Positions 49,674 to 57,612 of a DNA stretch of 64,000 nt are shown piece by piece; positions within the stretch are counted from its first letter, which is position 1; every line of letters starts with the position of its first letter. The translations under genes were made by a program, and so were the position numbers. Under the pieces are notes generated by a model, which had not been told where the DNA came from, did no database searches, and worked only from the letters and a program-made list of their open reading frames with translations. Location of the stretch: assembly GCF_024345835.1 (NCBI RefSeq), contig NZ_JAGQBW010000002.1, forward strand, positions 1 through 64,000, written 5' to 3'. This DNA is from Synechococcus sp. HJ21-Hayes (GTDB lineage: Bacteria > Cyanobacteriota > Cyanobacteriia > PCC-6307 > Cyanobiaceae).

Positions 49674-49925
49674 ATGCAAGCCACCTCCACCCTGCTCCGC
49701 TCCAGCAGCACCAGGCAGCACAAAGCCGGCACGGCCACCACAGCAGCTCGGCAGCTGGTGCTGTTCTCCTTGCCCGAGCCGATCGCCTGCTGCTGGGATC
49801 TGATCTGCCCAGAGGAAGCCTGGGAGCAGCCCCTGCGCTGGGCCGTCAAGGGCCCAGGCCCGCTGGAGGCCTACGCCCCTCCACCCACTCGCGCCTGCTC
49901 GGGGATTCCAGGGCTGCGGCCCTAA
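49674..49925 (+). CDS. Hypothetical protein, uncertain
   Basis: An 83-aa frame. The part from ARQLVLFSLPEPIACCWDLI, CPEEAWEQPLRWAVKGPG looks coding. The N-terminus is Ser/Thr-rich and may not belong, and the C-terminal ~15 residues are encoded by the 29-bp repeat, so a fusion with repeat DNA is possible. Confidence 0.4.
   Translation: MQATSTLLRSSSTRQHKAGTATTAARQLVLFSLPEPIACCWDLICPEEAWEQPLRWAVKGPGPLEAYAPPPTRACSGIPGLRP
49882..49910. repeat. 29-bp dispersed repeat, copy 2
   Basis: Second copy of the 48917 repeat, 965 bp downstream, overlapping the 3' end of the 49674 frame. Confidence 0.6.
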
Positions 49926-49960
49926 CCCGTGGTGCACCAGCTGGCCTAAATGCAGGCAGC

Positions 49961-50188
49961 TCAGCTGCCGCCAGCTTCCCAGCGATTAACACCACCGGCT
50001 CCGTTGACTTCCGCAGCGTTGTGGTGCTCCAGCCAGGCATTCAGCAGGTCGCCTTTGGTCACCCGATAGCCCAACTGGCGAGAGGTGTGCAGCAGCTCCT
50101 GGCGGCTGCGGCAATGGCTGAGGGTCTGCTGGAGCTCCTGGCTGGTTTCTGCATCAGCCACTAACCGCTCCAGATCAGACCAGCTCAT
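49961..50188 (-). CDS. Nif11-like leader-peptide domain protein
   Basis: A 75-aa protein. MSWSDLERLVADAETSQELQ, QTLSHCRSRQELLHTSRQLG, YRVTKGDLLNAWL follows the Nif11 pattern (S...L..F......D..LQ..L......E....A...G...T...L). A double glycine (residues 65-66, NGAGG|V) would be the leader cleavage site, leaving a nine-residue tail with no Cys. Nif11 leaders direct peptide maturation, for example of prochlorosins, but without Cys in the core lanthionine formation is excluded. No modification enzyme is nearby. Confidence 0.6.
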   Translation of the reverse strand: MSWSDLERLVADAETSQELQQTLSHCRSRQELLHTSRQLGYRVTKGDLLNAWLEHHNAAEVNGAGGVNRWEAGGS

Positions 50189-50294
50189 GCGCGTGCGCCC
50201 GGTATGTGCTCACGTTCGCGTGAGTTGGTCGCTGGCACCAGGTTCCGCAGGGCACGCTGCTGCACTCCACCCGATTGCTTTCTGCCCTTTATTG

Positions 50295-50328
50295 GGATGA
50301 GGTCCCCTGGGAAAACCAGACCTCATCC
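50295..50328. other. Stable hairpin in intergenic space
   Basis: GGATGAGGT, bulge CCC, CTGG, loop GAAAA, CCAG, ACCTCATCC: a 9+4-bp stem without a T-tract in the gap 50189-50583, which contains no gene I can support. Could be a structured RNA element or a protein-binding site. Confidence 0.4.
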
Positions 50329-50583
50329 GGCCTGACGGGAGCAGCTGGACCACGCCTCGATCGCAGATGGGCGAGCAGGTCTGTTCACCGGACGCGGTGA
50401 GGGGGCAGCACGGGTCTTTCAGCAGGGCCACTAGGCGTTGTCTGGCCGGGCGTTGCGAAACCCCTCCGCAGCATGCCCCTGCGGCTCGCACCAGCAAGGG
50501 CTGACGCAAGGCTCGCTGCTCTCGCCCCTGGCTAGTGCTCTCCTTTGGGGCGCTTGGTCGGTGTTCTCCGCACCACCCCAGCC

Positions 50584-50802
50584 ATGGCCACTCCCCAAGG
50601 CCCCGTCTGTGAAGTCCGCCTGCTTGTGGTTCACCGCTATCCGCCCGGCGTTCAGAAGCTCGGCTCCACTCCCTGTGAAGTCGAGTTCTTTGGCCGCCGC
50701 GGTAAGCCCGTCAAAAAGATGCGGCTGATCCCTGCTGAGAAGGCCTTTGCCTTTGCCCGCAAGCTGCAGGGCACCCCCGGTTGCACCGTCTCGGTCTGCT
50801 GA
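50584..50802 (+). CDS. Small hypothetical protein
   Basis: A 72-aa protein from the ATG at 50584 with an alternating strand pattern: CEVRLLVVHRYPPGVQKLGS, CEVEFFGRRGKPVKKMRLIP, AEKAFAFARKLQG. No family recognised. It faces the 50844 gene tail to tail, 41 bp away. Confidence 0.55.
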   Translation: MATPQGPVCEVRLLVVHRYPPGVQKLGSTPCEVEFFGRRGKPVKKMRLIPAEKAFAFARKLQGTPGCTVSVC

Positions 50803-50843
50803 GCCTGGGGGCTCTGGCCCGGCTGCCGGTTGGTGGCCGGGCT

Positions 50844-51119
50844 TTACAGCCAATGGCGGTAGGCACTCCGCTGCCGCCGGGCCCTGGCCTTGGAGCGAGC
50901 ACTACCGAATTGGGGGCTGGTGCCATCGCGGCGGCGCCGCACCCAGGTTCCTTTCCTGATCAAGCCAGCGTCTTGGGCGTTGGCGCGGCGTGCAGCAACG
51001 ATCGCCCCGTAACCACGCTTTTGTTTGGCGCGGGCACGGGAGCGGGCCTGGCTGGCGCTGGCGGCTGGCACCACGGTGGATGTGGAGCGGTTGCGCCAGA
51101 ACACCAGATACCAAGCCAT
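50844..51119 (-). CDS. Very basic small phage protein
   Basis: A 91-aa protein rich in Arg, Ala and Ser (QARSRARAKQKRGYGAIVAA, RRANAQDAGLIRKGTWVRRR). It starts 34 nt after the stop of the scaffold-like gene and belongs to the late block. The charge suggests DNA or capsid-interior binding. No family recognised. Confidence 0.5.
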   Translation of the reverse strand: MAWYLVFWRNRSTSTVVPAASASQARSRARAKQKRGYGAIVAARRANAQDAGLIRKGTWVRRRRDGTSPQFGSARSKARARRQRSAYRHWL

Positions 51120-51153
51120 CAGCTTCTGCAGCAGGGGGTAAACGATGCGCTCA

Positions 51154-52107
51154 TCAGCGCCGTGGTGCAGCCGCCCTAGGCGTGGTGCCCTTGACGGCCT
51201 CCAGATAGAGCTCGGCGGTGCTCAGCGTCTGCAGGTTTGGGGCGGCGCTGTGGTCATGGCCCGCCTCAGCAACCGTGCCTGCGTACAAGCCGCTCCTCTG
51301 CTGGAACAGGAAACTGAATACCGGGTGACGGCGTAGCTCCTCCATGTAGTCGCCATCGCACAGCGCCACGCCATCGGCGGTGAGGGGTTGGCCCTTGCCA
51401 TCCACCGGCAGCAGCCGCTCGCGGCCCTCCAGCTCGCCCAGTTGGAAGTGACCACCGCAGAGCGTCACGAAGGTGTCAAAGAACGTCCCCCGTTCATCGC
51501 CACCCACGCGGCCCTCGGCTTCTGAAAACAGGCGCTCCAGCAAGCGCTCCTTGCGCAGGTTCTGCACTTGGGAGCGGGCCTCGTCCCTTTCTTTTTCAAC
51601 GCTGCGCACGCGGCGGATGTTGGCCTCATTGAGCTGGCGTTCACGGTCGCCCACCTGGCGTTCGAACTCTTCTCGCTTGCGCTCAGCGTCTTGCAGACGG
51701 GCGTATTCATCGGGATTGATCTCCGAGAAGCGCGACAGCTGGGCGCGGGCCTTGCGCAGCTCTTTCTCGAGCTGGTTGCTGCGACGGCGTTCGGCTCGCA
51801 GAGGCTCAGCATTGCTAGTGGCAGCAGGGGGGTCGTCGTTGTCGCTGCTGCCGCTGACACCTGGGTCTTGGGGCAGGGAGAGGTCAAAGGTGTCGTCGCC
51901 CTCGGCAGCATCCAGACCAGCGTCAGCGGCGCCGTCGCTGTCGAGAAGGTCGGAGTCAGTGGCAGGTGGAGCAGAGCCAGCGGGGCCCTGGTTGGGCTGC
52001 TGCTGTGGCTGGCCGTAGACCTGCCATGGAGCAGTAGGGGCCAAAGGCGCTGGAGCGGTGCCGCTGTTGGTGCGGCTGAAGTCAGAGAAGAAGGAAGAGG
52101 ACATCAC
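51154..52107 (-). CDS. Phage scaffolding-like protein
   Basis: A 317-aa protein. A disordered, acidic Pro/Ser/Asp N-terminus (about 1-100) is followed by a long coiled coil (RRSNQLEKELRKARAQLSRF, later ERQVGDRERQLNEANIRRVR) and a smaller C-terminal fold. This is the usual make-up of head-scaffolding proteins. The order TerS, TerL, portal, ..., scaffold fits. The capsid gene, normally next, is displaced by the accessory segment. Confidence 0.65.
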   Translation of the reverse strand: MMSSSFFSDFSRTNSGTAPAPLAPTAPWQVYGQPQQQPNQGPAGSAPPATDSDLLDSDGAADAGLDAAEGDDTFDLSLPQDPGVSGSSDNDDPPAATSNAEPLRAERRRSNQLEKELRKARAQLSRFSEINPDEYARLQDAERKREEFERQVGDRERQLNEANIRRVRSVEKERDEARSQVQNLRKERLLERLFSEAEGRVGGDERGTFFDTFVTLCGGHFQLGELEGRERLLPVDGKGQPLTADGVALCDGDYMEELRRHPVFSFLFQQRSGLYAGTVAEAGHDHSAAPNLQTLSTAELYLEAVKGTTPRAAAPRR

Positions 52108-52173
52108 CCATCACGGCTGTGGTGCTGCGGGCGCCCCGTCCGGGCTGCGCTCGCATCTGCTGTTGCCAGCTCC

Positions 52174-53346
52174 TCAAAAGCCCTGCTCAGGCATCTCATC
52201 CAGCACAGCTGCAGAGCGCCTCGCCGGCAGGTAGATCCACTCCCCCGCCGGCAGCGGCGTTGAGGGTAAGTAGCCAGGCACCAGCAGTTGCATCCCGGCC
52301 GGGATTGGCGTGGTCGAGCGGTAGACAGGCAGCAGCAGGGTGGTGCCGGTGGGCAGCGGTTCCTCGCTGGGCCAGCTGCTCAGCTCCGGGTTGAACTCGC
52401 GCAGCAGGGAGAGGCTGAGGTTCTGCTCGCTCGCCACGCTGCTCAAGGTCTCGCCCTCGCCTGTGACATACGGCTCGCTTTGCTGCAGCACCGGGTTGAG
52501 GCTGCGCAGCTTCTCTTCTGTCGTTCCGTGCCGGCCAGCCAGCACCGCCAACGAATCACCCTCGACTGAGGTGATCGTTTGGGTGCTTTCCAGTTGGGGG
52601 TTGCTCCGCCGCAAGGTGGCCACGGTGGTGCCGTAGCGCTCAGCGATCAGGTTCAAGCTGTCGCCATCACGGAGCACCAACACGCTGTGGGGTCTAAGCA
52701 CCAGCTGGATCGCTTCCCCCAGCAGCGGCTGCACCAATAAACCAATGCCGCCAGGGCCGTAATCCGCCCCGAAGTGCTGCACCAGGCAGCCGGCGAACTG
52801 GGCACGACCTCCTGATGGCAGCCCGCCCTGGGGAGAGAGCTGGGCCAGATCTCCCAGCCACATCACCCCCTGACAGGGGGCCTGCACCGTGCCCAGCAGA
52901 TCCGGATCCCAGGGCAGTGGCGCCTCCTCTCGGAAGCCAGGAGTGGCCCAGGCCAGCTCTGCCGCCAGCCAATCGAAGGTGTTGCTGGTGCTCACCGGCA
53001 GGAGCGCTGAGCGGCAGAGGTAGCCGCGCAGCAACACATCACCCGGGTCGGTGAGGGCGGTGTCGTTGTAGCCGCCCACGATGCCGCCCTGCTCCAGAAA
53101 GCAGTCGATCACGTGGCGGCGAATAGGAACCGGACTGCGGCTCTCGGGCCGGTCCACCTCAAACAGGCAGAGGCGGGCATTGGCGTAGGGCTGCAAGGCC
53201 AGCCATAGAGGCGCAGCCAGGGGCTGAGCCACCCGGCTGTCGATCGCTGGTGAAGCGGCTGGCAATCCCACCAGCTGGCCCCACTGCCCTGCAGCACGCA
53301 CGGGGTTAAGTCCCTGGTTCAGCGGCGAGAGGGGTTGCTCCATCAC
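52174..53346 (-). CDS. Late-block protein with three LysM repeats
   Basis: A 390-aa protein. Residues about 1-215 are a globular domain without recognised family. Residues about 215-320 have three LysM-like units: VLRDGDSLNLIAERYGTTVA, VEGDSLAVLAGRHGTTEEKL and GEGETLSSVASEQNLSLSLL, each ending with an N-P. LysM binds peptidoglycan or is used for virion protein contacts. It sits one gene from the portal, where connector proteins occur, so it may be an adaptor or an envelope-contacting protein. Its stop-start junction with the next gene is 0 nt. Confidence 0.65.
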   Translation of the reverse strand: MMEQPLSPLNQGLNPVRAAGQWGQLVGLPAASPAIDSRVAQPLAAPLWLALQPYANARLCLFEVDRPESRSPVPIRRHVIDCFLEQGGIVGGYNDTALTDPGDVLLRGYLCRSALLPVSTSNTFDWLAAELAWATPGFREEAPLPWDPDLLGTVQAPCQGVMWLGDLAQLSPQGGLPSGGRAQFAGCLVQHFGADYGPGGIGLLVQPLLGEAIQLVLRPHSVLVLRDGDSLNLIAERYGTTVATLRRSNPQLESTQTITSVEGDSLAVLAGRHGTTEEKLRSLNPVLQQSEPYVTGEGETLSSVASEQNLSLSLLREFNPELSSWPSEEPLPTGTTLLLPVYRSTTPIPAGMQLLVPGYLPSTPLPAGEWIYLPARRSAAVLDEMPEQGF

Positions 53347-53844
53347 TCAGCCCCGCACCAGAGATCCCTGGAAGGGATCGGTGTTGCACTGGCGCCAGTT
53401 CTGCAGCCGCGGCAACAGCAGCGCCAGCTGGCCGATGTGCTGGCTCCTGTGCCGGTTCAGCACCAGCGCCGGCGAGGGCCCTGCTGGATTCCACTCGCTT
53501 TCGGTTTCCTCCAGCAGTAGCTCGGTGGCGTAGTCGACCACCGCCAACTTGCTCAGTGGCAGCGGGTTAGGCACGACCCCACCGGCCACGCCCTTGCGCC
53601 GGCTGCGCACTGGGGTGTTCACCTCGGCTGGACTCAGCACTGCCAGCTGCTGATCCAGAGCGGCGATGGCATCGAGGTGGCGCTGGGCCGTGCACACCCC
53701 CGTGGGGTAGTGGGTCTGCAGCTGAGCCATTTCCCGGTTCAGGGCCGCCAGGGCAGCACTGGTGACGGGGATGGAGAGGGCGATACGCAGGGCTTCTGCG
53801 TCGCCGGGGCGCCAGCTGCAGGTGGGTGGAGAGGACACGGTCAT
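53347..53844 (-). CDS. Hypothetical phage structural-block protein
   Basis: A 165-aa protein between portal and LysM genes, 16 nt after the portal stop. Helical region AALAALNREMAQLQTHYPTG, LDAIAALDQQLAVL, then VVDYATELLLEETESEWNPA and RSQHIGQLALLLPRLQNWRQ. Position suggests a head-tail connector; no family match. Confidence 0.55.
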   Translation of the reverse strand: MTVSSPPTCSWRPGDAEALRIALSIPVTSAALAALNREMAQLQTHYPTGVCTAQRHLDAIAALDQQLAVLSPAEVNTPVRSRRKGVAGGVVPNPLPLSKLAVVDYATELLLEETESEWNPAGPSPALVLNRHRSQHIGQLALLLPRLQNWRQCNTDPFQGSLVRG

Positions 53845-53860
53845 GCCCTCGTTTGCCAGA

Positions 53861-55444
53861 TCAGCTGCCCCCAGTCATCTCACCCAGCCCCAGCTGCTGC
53901 CGCAGCTCGGCCCCGTCGATCACTCCACGCTCATGCAGCAACAGCCACTCCTGCACTGAGGGCTGGGGTTTGCGCGGCGGTTGCGGCGGCACCAGCGGAC
54001 TGATCTCCACGCTGCAGGCCGGTGTGTCGGACAGCTTTTCGCCGGTGAGGCGGGTCCACTGGCGCAGCAGGGTGCTGAGCATCGAACTCTTCTGGCCCGC
54101 CAGCGACTGCAGCACAGCAAAGCTCTGGCCGGCGGTGAGCGAAATCTCCAGCTCGGTGCGAGCAGGGCCGTGACCGCCGGCCGGGATCAGGGCATCGCGG
54201 CGCATCGCCTCCTCCAGCTGCTGCAGATAGGCGCGGTGCTCCGCCAGCGAACGCGCCTCGATCTCGACCCACTGGAACTTGGCACCCTCCGGCAGGTCCA
54301 TGAAGGAGGAGGTGGAGAGCACCAGGCGCTGGGGGCGTTGGGCATCTGATCCGCCGGTGGCGGCACCCGTCCCAAGGCCGCCGTCGCTGCGGCGAAAGCC
54401 GTAGGCATCCACCAAGCCCGTGCGCACGCCTACTGGCAAGGCGGTGCGTGACAACAGATCCTCGTAGTCACTGCGGCAGCGGTAGTGGTTGAGGTACTGG
54501 TGGGCTAGGCCCAGATGAGGGAGATCGCCTTCTCCAAAGGCGCTGCCATCCACCGAATACCAGAGGGCCGGTAGGTCAAACCGCTGGGGCAGCAGCGAAG
54601 GCTCGCCTGCCGGCACCACGTCGTAGCCATCAACAGCACCGGGGTTGGGGTTTGCCTGCCAGCTGCGCAGCACCAGACCGTCATCAGTGACCGAAAGGCT
54701 GCGGTACAGCCAGGCTTGTGGATCCGGCACTAAGCCGCCATGGGCGTCGATCAGCACGGTGGGCACGGCGGCATTGCCGCTGGAGAAGCGGGGCGGCAGG
54801 GCCTGGCGGCGTGGCTCCCGCCAGACGATCTCCACCGGTCCCGATGCAGGAGCACCGCTGGCGCCCTCGGCGGGGTGGCGCCAGTTCAGCAGGTCTCCCC
54901 TGGGTACTAGCTGCAGCCGCGGCAGGGAGAGCCGGTCGCCCTTGGCGAGGGCTTCCAGCCGGTCGCCCTCTGAGGGCCAGCGGTGCTGGGGCGGCAGCTG
55001 CAGGATCAGGCAGCCGCCATCGCGCAGGGTGAGCAGGTCGGCCAGGAATAGGAAGACCCCCAGGTCGGTGCCCTGGCCATCGACATCGGTGGCCACCCGG
55101 GTCAGGGAGTCGGGCAGCTCCTGCCAGGCCAAGCGCGAGAGCATCCCGGCGTAGGTGCGCAGGGCATCGCGGTAGAAGCCGGTGGGGCGGGCGGCTTCTA
55201 GTCGTTTGAGATAGCAGGTCTCGGGTTCTTCTATGCCGCGGGTTAGATACAGCGGGCGGCGGCTGGTGCCGTCGGGAAGCTCCAGCAGGGTCCAGCAGTC
55301 GTAGACCAACTGCAGTCGGTCGCGCAGACCGGAGAGGGTGGGGTGCTCCAGCCAGGGGGGCTGGGCTAGGAGTCGGGGCTGCGTCTCTGGCGAGGAGGTG
55401 GGGGAGCTTGTGTTGGTTGACCTGCGGCGGCGGGTGGTAGGCAC
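53861..55444 (-). CDS. Phage portal protein (DUF4055-like)
   Basis: A 527-aa protein. HPTLSGLRDRLQLVYDCWTL, then YLTRGIEEPETCYLKRLEAA, FYRDALRTYAGMLSRLAWQE and DLGVFLFLADLLTLRDGGCL are the DUF4055 portal signature. A later LGLAHQYLNHYRCRSDYEDL and the helical C-terminus agree. Portals form the dodecameric DNA channel of the head. Length is normal. The N-terminal ~25 residues are Ser/Thr/Arg-rich. Confidence 0.8.
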   Translation of the reverse strand: MPTTRRRRSTNTSSPTSSPETQPRLLAQPPWLEHPTLSGLRDRLQLVYDCWTLLELPDGTSRRPLYLTRGIEEPETCYLKRLEAARPTGFYRDALRTYAGMLSRLAWQELPDSLTRVATDVDGQGTDLGVFLFLADLLTLRDGGCLILQLPPQHRWPSEGDRLEALAKGDRLSLPRLQLVPRGDLLNWRHPAEGASGAPASGPVEIVWREPRRQALPPRFSSGNAAVPTVLIDAHGGLVPDPQAWLYRSLSVTDDGLVLRSWQANPNPGAVDGYDVVPAGEPSLLPQRFDLPALWYSVDGSAFGEGDLPHLGLAHQYLNHYRCRSDYEDLLSRTALPVGVRTGLVDAYGFRRSDGGLGTGAATGGSDAQRPQRLVLSTSSFMDLPEGAKFQWVEIEARSLAEHRAYLQQLEEAMRRDALIPAGGHGPARTELEISLTAGQSFAVLQSLAGQKSSMLSTLLRQWTRLTGEKLSDTPACSVEISPLVPPQPPRKPQPSVQEWLLLHERGVIDGAELRQQLGLGEMTGGS

Positions 55445-55565
55445 TGGCTGCTGGTGGGGTCAGAGCCATTGCCAGAGGTAGCGGTTGACCGTGGGGGCGA
55501 TGCATGATCTGCATGGTTCCAGTCAGATCATTTGGGCAAGCAGGTCGGGCAGACCAAGGGGCATG

Positions 55566-55593
55566 GGTTCATATACGGGTCCGCATATGAACC
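55566..55593. promoter_or_regulatory. Inverted repeat upstream of the DUF4365 gene
   Basis: GGTTCATAT (55566-55574), ten-base spacer, ATATGAACC (55585-55593), a perfect 9-bp palindrome, with a third half-site GGGTTCATC at about 55602. The spacer's GGTCCGCATA reappears inverted as TATGCGGACC at about 55672. Probably an operator region between the divergent portal and DUF4365 genes. Confidence 0.55.
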
Positions 55594-55761
55594 AGGCTTG
55601 AGGGTTCATCTGCCCGAGAGTGATTGCCACGCAGTGAGTTTAGGATTGAACTAGTAATGACTTCGGGTTCTTATGCGGACCAACAGGGGCCTGGCTATTT
55701 TTAAGCGAGGATCCGCCCACATAACGTTAGGCTCTCCAAAGGATTAGTGAGACGTTTCGCC

Positions 55762-56781
55762 ATGAGTCTTCCCAAAGTCCCACTCACCCAACATCAAGAG
55801 AGAATAGGGATCAATATTGTGGCGGAGACTCTCGCGCGGATGAACCTGGTCTGGCGGGAGACTCCATCGACAGATGTCGGTGTTGATGGCCAAATCGAGT
55901 TTATAAATGACACAGGTGAAGCAACTGGTCAGATTGTCGCTGTACAGGTAAAATCCGGCCCTTCATACCTTTCTGAAGGTCCCAATAATAGCTGGGCATA
56001 CTACCCTTCAGATGCTCATCGTCACTACTGGGAACAGTTTCCTGTTCCCGTTCTTCTATTTCTCTGTGATCCTGAAACTCGGCTGGTGTTCTGGGTAGAT
56101 GCACGGCAGTACCTACGGTCACCAGTGAGTGAAGGGAGTCGTGCCATTCTTGTTCCCAAGCTCTCGACACTCGAAGACAAGACGAGAGGGTCCCTGTTTG
56201 CCAATATTGGCGAGATCGATGGAAGATTTCTTGATATAGACGAACTGATTAATGTACTTATGGAACGAAGGATAGACAAGCCCGGATTCTCGATGTCTTT
56301 CTTTGACATTTTTGCCACTGGCCTTACAAACATCGCAAATACGCTTTATTTTGGCATGGATATTATTTGCAAGGTTGCCGAGGCGCGAGCCGAAATCGTC
56401 ACCACCGGCGAAGATGAATACCAGTTCGCATATGACTATATGCGTTTTGTGGTTGCTCAGCAACTTGCGGATGTTCCTTGGTCTGAATGCATGATTGATT
56501 GGCACGATAGAGGAGTTGTGCCGTCATGGATGGCTCGCCTTACGCGAAGGGGGCGGCAAATCGTCGATCAAGTTTACCGTCTAGAGATGAGGCTCCGTGA
56601 AAGCGGTGTCATCGATGCGCATCCGTTGCTGCATGTGATGCAAGAGACATCTGTTTCAATGCAGTGGTCACCCTATACTTATTCACGGATAGATCTTTCC
56701 AGAGATCTTCAGAATGAGCACCTGGGAACCGACTACCAGTTTGCTGCCGGACCGGAGGACATCCATTGCATCCAGGACTGA
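55762..56781 (+). CDS. DUF4365 protein, PD-(D/E)xK nuclease-like
   Basis: A 339-aa protein from the ATG at 55762. The N-terminal domain has VPLTQHQERIGINIVAETLA, DVGVDGQIEFINDTGEATGQ and IVAVQVKSG: Asp, Glu and Q-V-K in the spacing of Mrr/PD-(D/E)xK nucleases and DUF4365. The remainder (about 150-339) has no recognised domain. It is the only plus-strand gene in this part, is markedly AT-richer than both sides and has its own operator-like region, so it is an inserted cargo gene. DUF4365 is often seen in defence islands; anti-phage function is inferred. Confidence 0.75.
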   Translation: MSLPKVPLTQHQERIGINIVAETLARMNLVWRETPSTDVGVDGQIEFINDTGEATGQIVAVQVKSGPSYLSEGPNNSWAYYPSDAHRHYWEQFPVPVLLFLCDPETRLVFWVDARQYLRSPVSEGSRAILVPKLSTLEDKTRGSLFANIGEIDGRFLDIDELINVLMERRIDKPGFSMSFFDIFATGLTNIANTLYFGMDIICKVAEARAEIVTTGEDEYQFAYDYMRFVVAQQLADVPWSECMIDWHDRGVVPSWMARLTRRGRQIVDQVYRLEMRLRESGVIDAHPLLHVMQETSVSMQWSPYTYSRIDLSRDLQNEHLGTDYQFAAGPEDIHCIQD

Positions 56782-56903
56782 TAGCCAATGACAGCCTCGA
56801 TCGGGCATGTGTTGCTAGTGCGTGCCTAACATCCAGATACAGAAGACGGGAGTGAGGGTTGCTTTATACCGCGATACTTCCTGCCCGCTTCTGATCTGGG
56901 GCG

Positions 56904-57593
56904 TTAATCAACAGGAAAAGCAACCACCCGAACTGAGCAAGCATCAACAATCTGAATCCACTGCTCACGGCTGATCCCTAATCGCTCCAGCATCTCGCCA
57001 ACGGCTACTCCCGATGTAAGCAATCGCTGCCCCCGCGCATGCAGCTCCCGCCAAGTCGGCGGCACTTTGAGCAAGAAACCATTGTCACGCAGAAAGTGGG
57101 TGATCTCCCCGTTGGCGTATGTGCGCCCATAGGGCCGGAATGGACCCCGTGAAGGGTCGTAGCGGCGGGCTGCCTTAATCAGCCCAATCATCGCCAGCTG
57201 CAGCAAGTCCTCCTTGGGGTGAACAGTGCGGCGAGCGAAGTTGCCGGCGATCTTCTCCGCCAGATCCATGTGCTCCAGCGCCAGGGAATCGGCAGCGGCG
57301 TGGGGCCGCACTGGCCGCTGTCGCCGGGGTCTGCAGCGCGGCGGCTGCTGATGCTTGGGACTCGGCGGGCGATGCGCCGGCGTCTGGAGATTGATCTCCA
57401 ACTGCTCTGCCCGTGCATGGCACATCGGCTGGCGGTAGCACCTTTGCTTGAGCATTTGCACCGCCCCAGCTGCATCACCCACCAGCACCACCGTGATCGG
57501 CAACGACAGCTGAAGCACTTCTGGTTGCCCATCCACAGGCGCCAGAGCCTGCTGGGGCGACTGCTCAGGGGCTGCCATCACTGCATCCGTCAT
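56904..57593 (-). CDS. Sigma-factor-like protein with region 2 and N-terminal extension
   Basis: A 229-aa protein. Residues about 100-165 are region 2 (LALEHMDLAEKIAGNFARRT, VHPKEDLLQLAMIGLIKAAR, RYDPSRGPFRPYGRTYANGE, ITHFLRDN), the SigB/SigF style that binds the core enzyme and the -10 box. The ~100-residue N-terminal part is novel. The C-terminus has a shortened region 3 (MLERLGISREQWIQIVDACS) and no region 4, so it may need a partner. Between terminase and DUF4365; a late-gene switch is likely. Confidence 0.75.
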   Translation of the reverse strand: MTDAVMAAPEQSPQQALAPVDGQPEVLQLSLPITVVLVGDAAGAVQMLKQRCYRQPMCHARAEQLEINLQTPAHRPPSPKHQQPPRCRPRRQRPVRPHAAADSLALEHMDLAEKIAGNFARRTVHPKEDLLQLAMIGLIKAARRYDPSRGPFRPYGRTYANGEITHFLRDNGFLLKVPPTWRELHARGQRLLTSGVAVGEMLERLGISREQWIQIVDACSVRVVAFPVD

Positions 57594-57612
57594 CGGCTTC
57601 TTTCCTCCTCCA

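Noticed and set aside
49470-49937. 155-aa minus-strand frame
   Set aside because: Driven by the 29-bp repeat and GC-rich sequence; no motif or ribosome site.
51568-52263. 231-aa plus-strand frame opposite the scaffold gene
   Set aside because: Opposite strand of a coiled-coil gene; no start context and no fold.
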